6,985 nt of DNA from Desulfobacterales bacterium. Its GTDB lineage: Bacteria > Desulfobacterota > Desulfobacteria > Desulfobacterales > Desulfobacteraceae. The DNA lies in contig JAKSAU010000530.1 of the NCBI GenBank assembly GCA_022361535.1, forward strand, positions 1 to 6,985. Direction: 5' to 3'. Shown in pieces: positions 6,229-6,985 of the stretch. Every line of letters begins with the position of its first letter. Position 1 is the stretch's first letter. Under the pieces are notes generated by a model. That model was given only the letters and a program-made list of their open reading frames with translations. It did no database searches and was not told the DNA's origin. The position numbers and the translations under genes are program-made.

Positions 6229-6985
6229 TTAGATGATGAAGTCTTCCGGGTCCTTGAGACCGAACCGGTCCAGGGGCGGACGCAGGGAAAGATCCATGCC
6301 CGTTTCCCAGCCATAAGCGGTTTTCGCATCCCGTATGGTTTTCCGTGTGAAGGTGCGGACCGGGATGTCCATGGGACAGGCGGCTTCACAGGCTCCGCAG
6401 TCGGTGCACCGGCCGGCGTCGTGGAAGGCCCGAACCAGGTGGTAGGCCATCACATCCGTGGGGGCCACAGTCTTGCCCACCCACTGGGGCCTGGATTCAT
6501 CAACAAAACAGGTGGGGCAGTAACATAGAGGACAGGCATTTCTGCAGGCATAGCATCTTGTGCAGGCCGAGAGCATCTCCTTGAAATGGGCCTCCTTTGC
6601 CGCCGATGTCATGGATTCTATGGCCGCGACATCTTCAAACCTGCTCTCGCCAAGTGAAAGTTCCTCTAATGGTTCTCCTGCCAGGGCATCCGATATTACG
6701 GGATTTCTGCTGACACAGGTGCGGCAGTTGGCCTGGAGAATCTCATCGGTCGGCAGGTCTGACAACGCTTTTGTTTTATCTGTCATGCCTGTGCAGGGTA
6801 TTCCTATGATGTAAAGCTGCTCCCTTGCATACCGGTTCTCCTGTATCTGGGTGACCATGTTCCTGCTGTCACACCCCTTGGCTGTCACAGCCACTCTTTT
6901 TTTGGTTTTAAAAAGCTGGGGAGTAAGATAGACGGACAGGTTCATGCGGCAGTTTCGGTTGAACACCAATTGTTCTGCAGCTTCC
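6229..6985 (-). CDS. Iron-sulfur protein with F420-hydrogenase-beta-like N-terminal part and two Fe-S motifs; 5' end missing
   Basis: The frame is open to the window edge, with 251 complete codons visible, the first being EAAEQLVFN. A TTG at 6969 could be taken for a start, but coding sequence clearly continues upstream of it. In visible numbering, an AKGCDSRN segment (C38), IIGIPCTGM (C64) and CRTC (C87, C90) resemble the N-terminal region of FrhB-like proteins. Then comes a dense motif, CTRCYACRNACPLCYCPTC (C141, C144, C147, C151, C154, C156, C159), and a standard [4Fe-4S] motif, CTDCGACEAACPM (C193, C196, C199, C203). No membrane segment is visible. It lies 33 bp upstream of the AsrA/HydB-like gene and is co-oriented, so it is probably a partner electron carrier. 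In Flx-Hdr gene clusters a third Fe-S subunit (FlxC) accompanies FlxA and FlxB, and this is a possible counterpart. The function is inferred; the Fe-S content is seen. Confidence 0.85.
   Translation of the reverse strand, partial: EAAEQLVFNRNCRMNLSVYLTPQLFKTKKRVAVTAKGCDSRNMVTQIQENRYAREQLYIIGIPCTGMTDKTKALSDLPTDEILQANCRTCVSRNPVISDALAGEPLEELSLGESRFEDVAAIESMTSAAKEAHFKEMLSACTRCYACRNACPLCYCPTCFVDESRPQWVGKTVAPTDVMAYHLVRAFHDAGRCTDCGACEAACPMDIPVRTFTRKTIRDAKTAYGWETGMDLSLRPPLDRFGLKDPEDFII

Overview
The window carries eight genes, all read from the minus strand, so transcription runs from high to low coordinates. They encode a [NiFe]-hydrogenase with its maturation protease, preceded by an electron-transfer module and two small accessory genes. 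The gene content and protein style suggest an anaerobic sulfate reducer of the Desulfobacterota, probably Desulfobacterales. The supporting points are a Tat-exported group 1 hydrogenase, AsrA/AsrB (HydB/HydG, FlxB/FlxA) type iron-sulfur flavoproteins, and a HesB-like protein with a Cys-rich tail. This assignment is inference from protein families, not a database match.

Layout in transcription order. (1) 6985-6229: the 3' part of an iron-sulfur protein with an F420-hydrogenase-beta-like N-terminal region and two cysteine-rich Fe-S motifs. It continues past the window edge. (2) 6195-5113: a two-[4Fe-4S] protein of the AsrA/HydB/FlxB type. (3) 5116-4271: an FAD/NAD(P)H oxidoreductase with a C-terminal [2Fe-2S] site, AsrB/HydG/FlxA type. 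It is translationally coupled to gene 2 through a TTG start. (4) 4173-3853: a HesB/IscA-like protein. (5) 3837-3325: an unrecognised small protein whose middle looks like a RelE/ParE-type fold. (6) A 193-bp gap at 3324-3132, probably holding a promoter for the hydrogenase. (7) 3131-2193: the hydrogenase small subunit with a twin-arginine signal. (8) 2127-490: the hydrogenase large subunit with both Ni-binding CxxC motifs and a 15-residue cleavable tail. (9) A strong 13-bp-stem hairpin at 441-474. (10) 420-1: the maturation protease, cut off by the window edge.

How they may work together. The hydrogenase pair should be assembled in the cytoplasm. The protease removes the tail of the large subunit, and the dimer is exported by the Tat signal of the small subunit to oxidise H2 in the periplasm, passing electrons to a periplasmic cytochrome encoded elsewhere. 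The three upstream proteins have no export signal in what is visible. They look like a cytoplasmic NAD(P)H-linked electron module of the kind found with heterodisulfide-reductase-like (Hdr) complexes, or as the diaphorase part of sulfhydrogenases. The neighbourhood therefore places an exterior H2-oxidising enzyme beside an interior NAD(P)H/Fe-S module. No membrane or cytochrome subunit joining them lies in the window.

No rRNA, tRNA, mobile element, CRISPR array or integration signature was seen.
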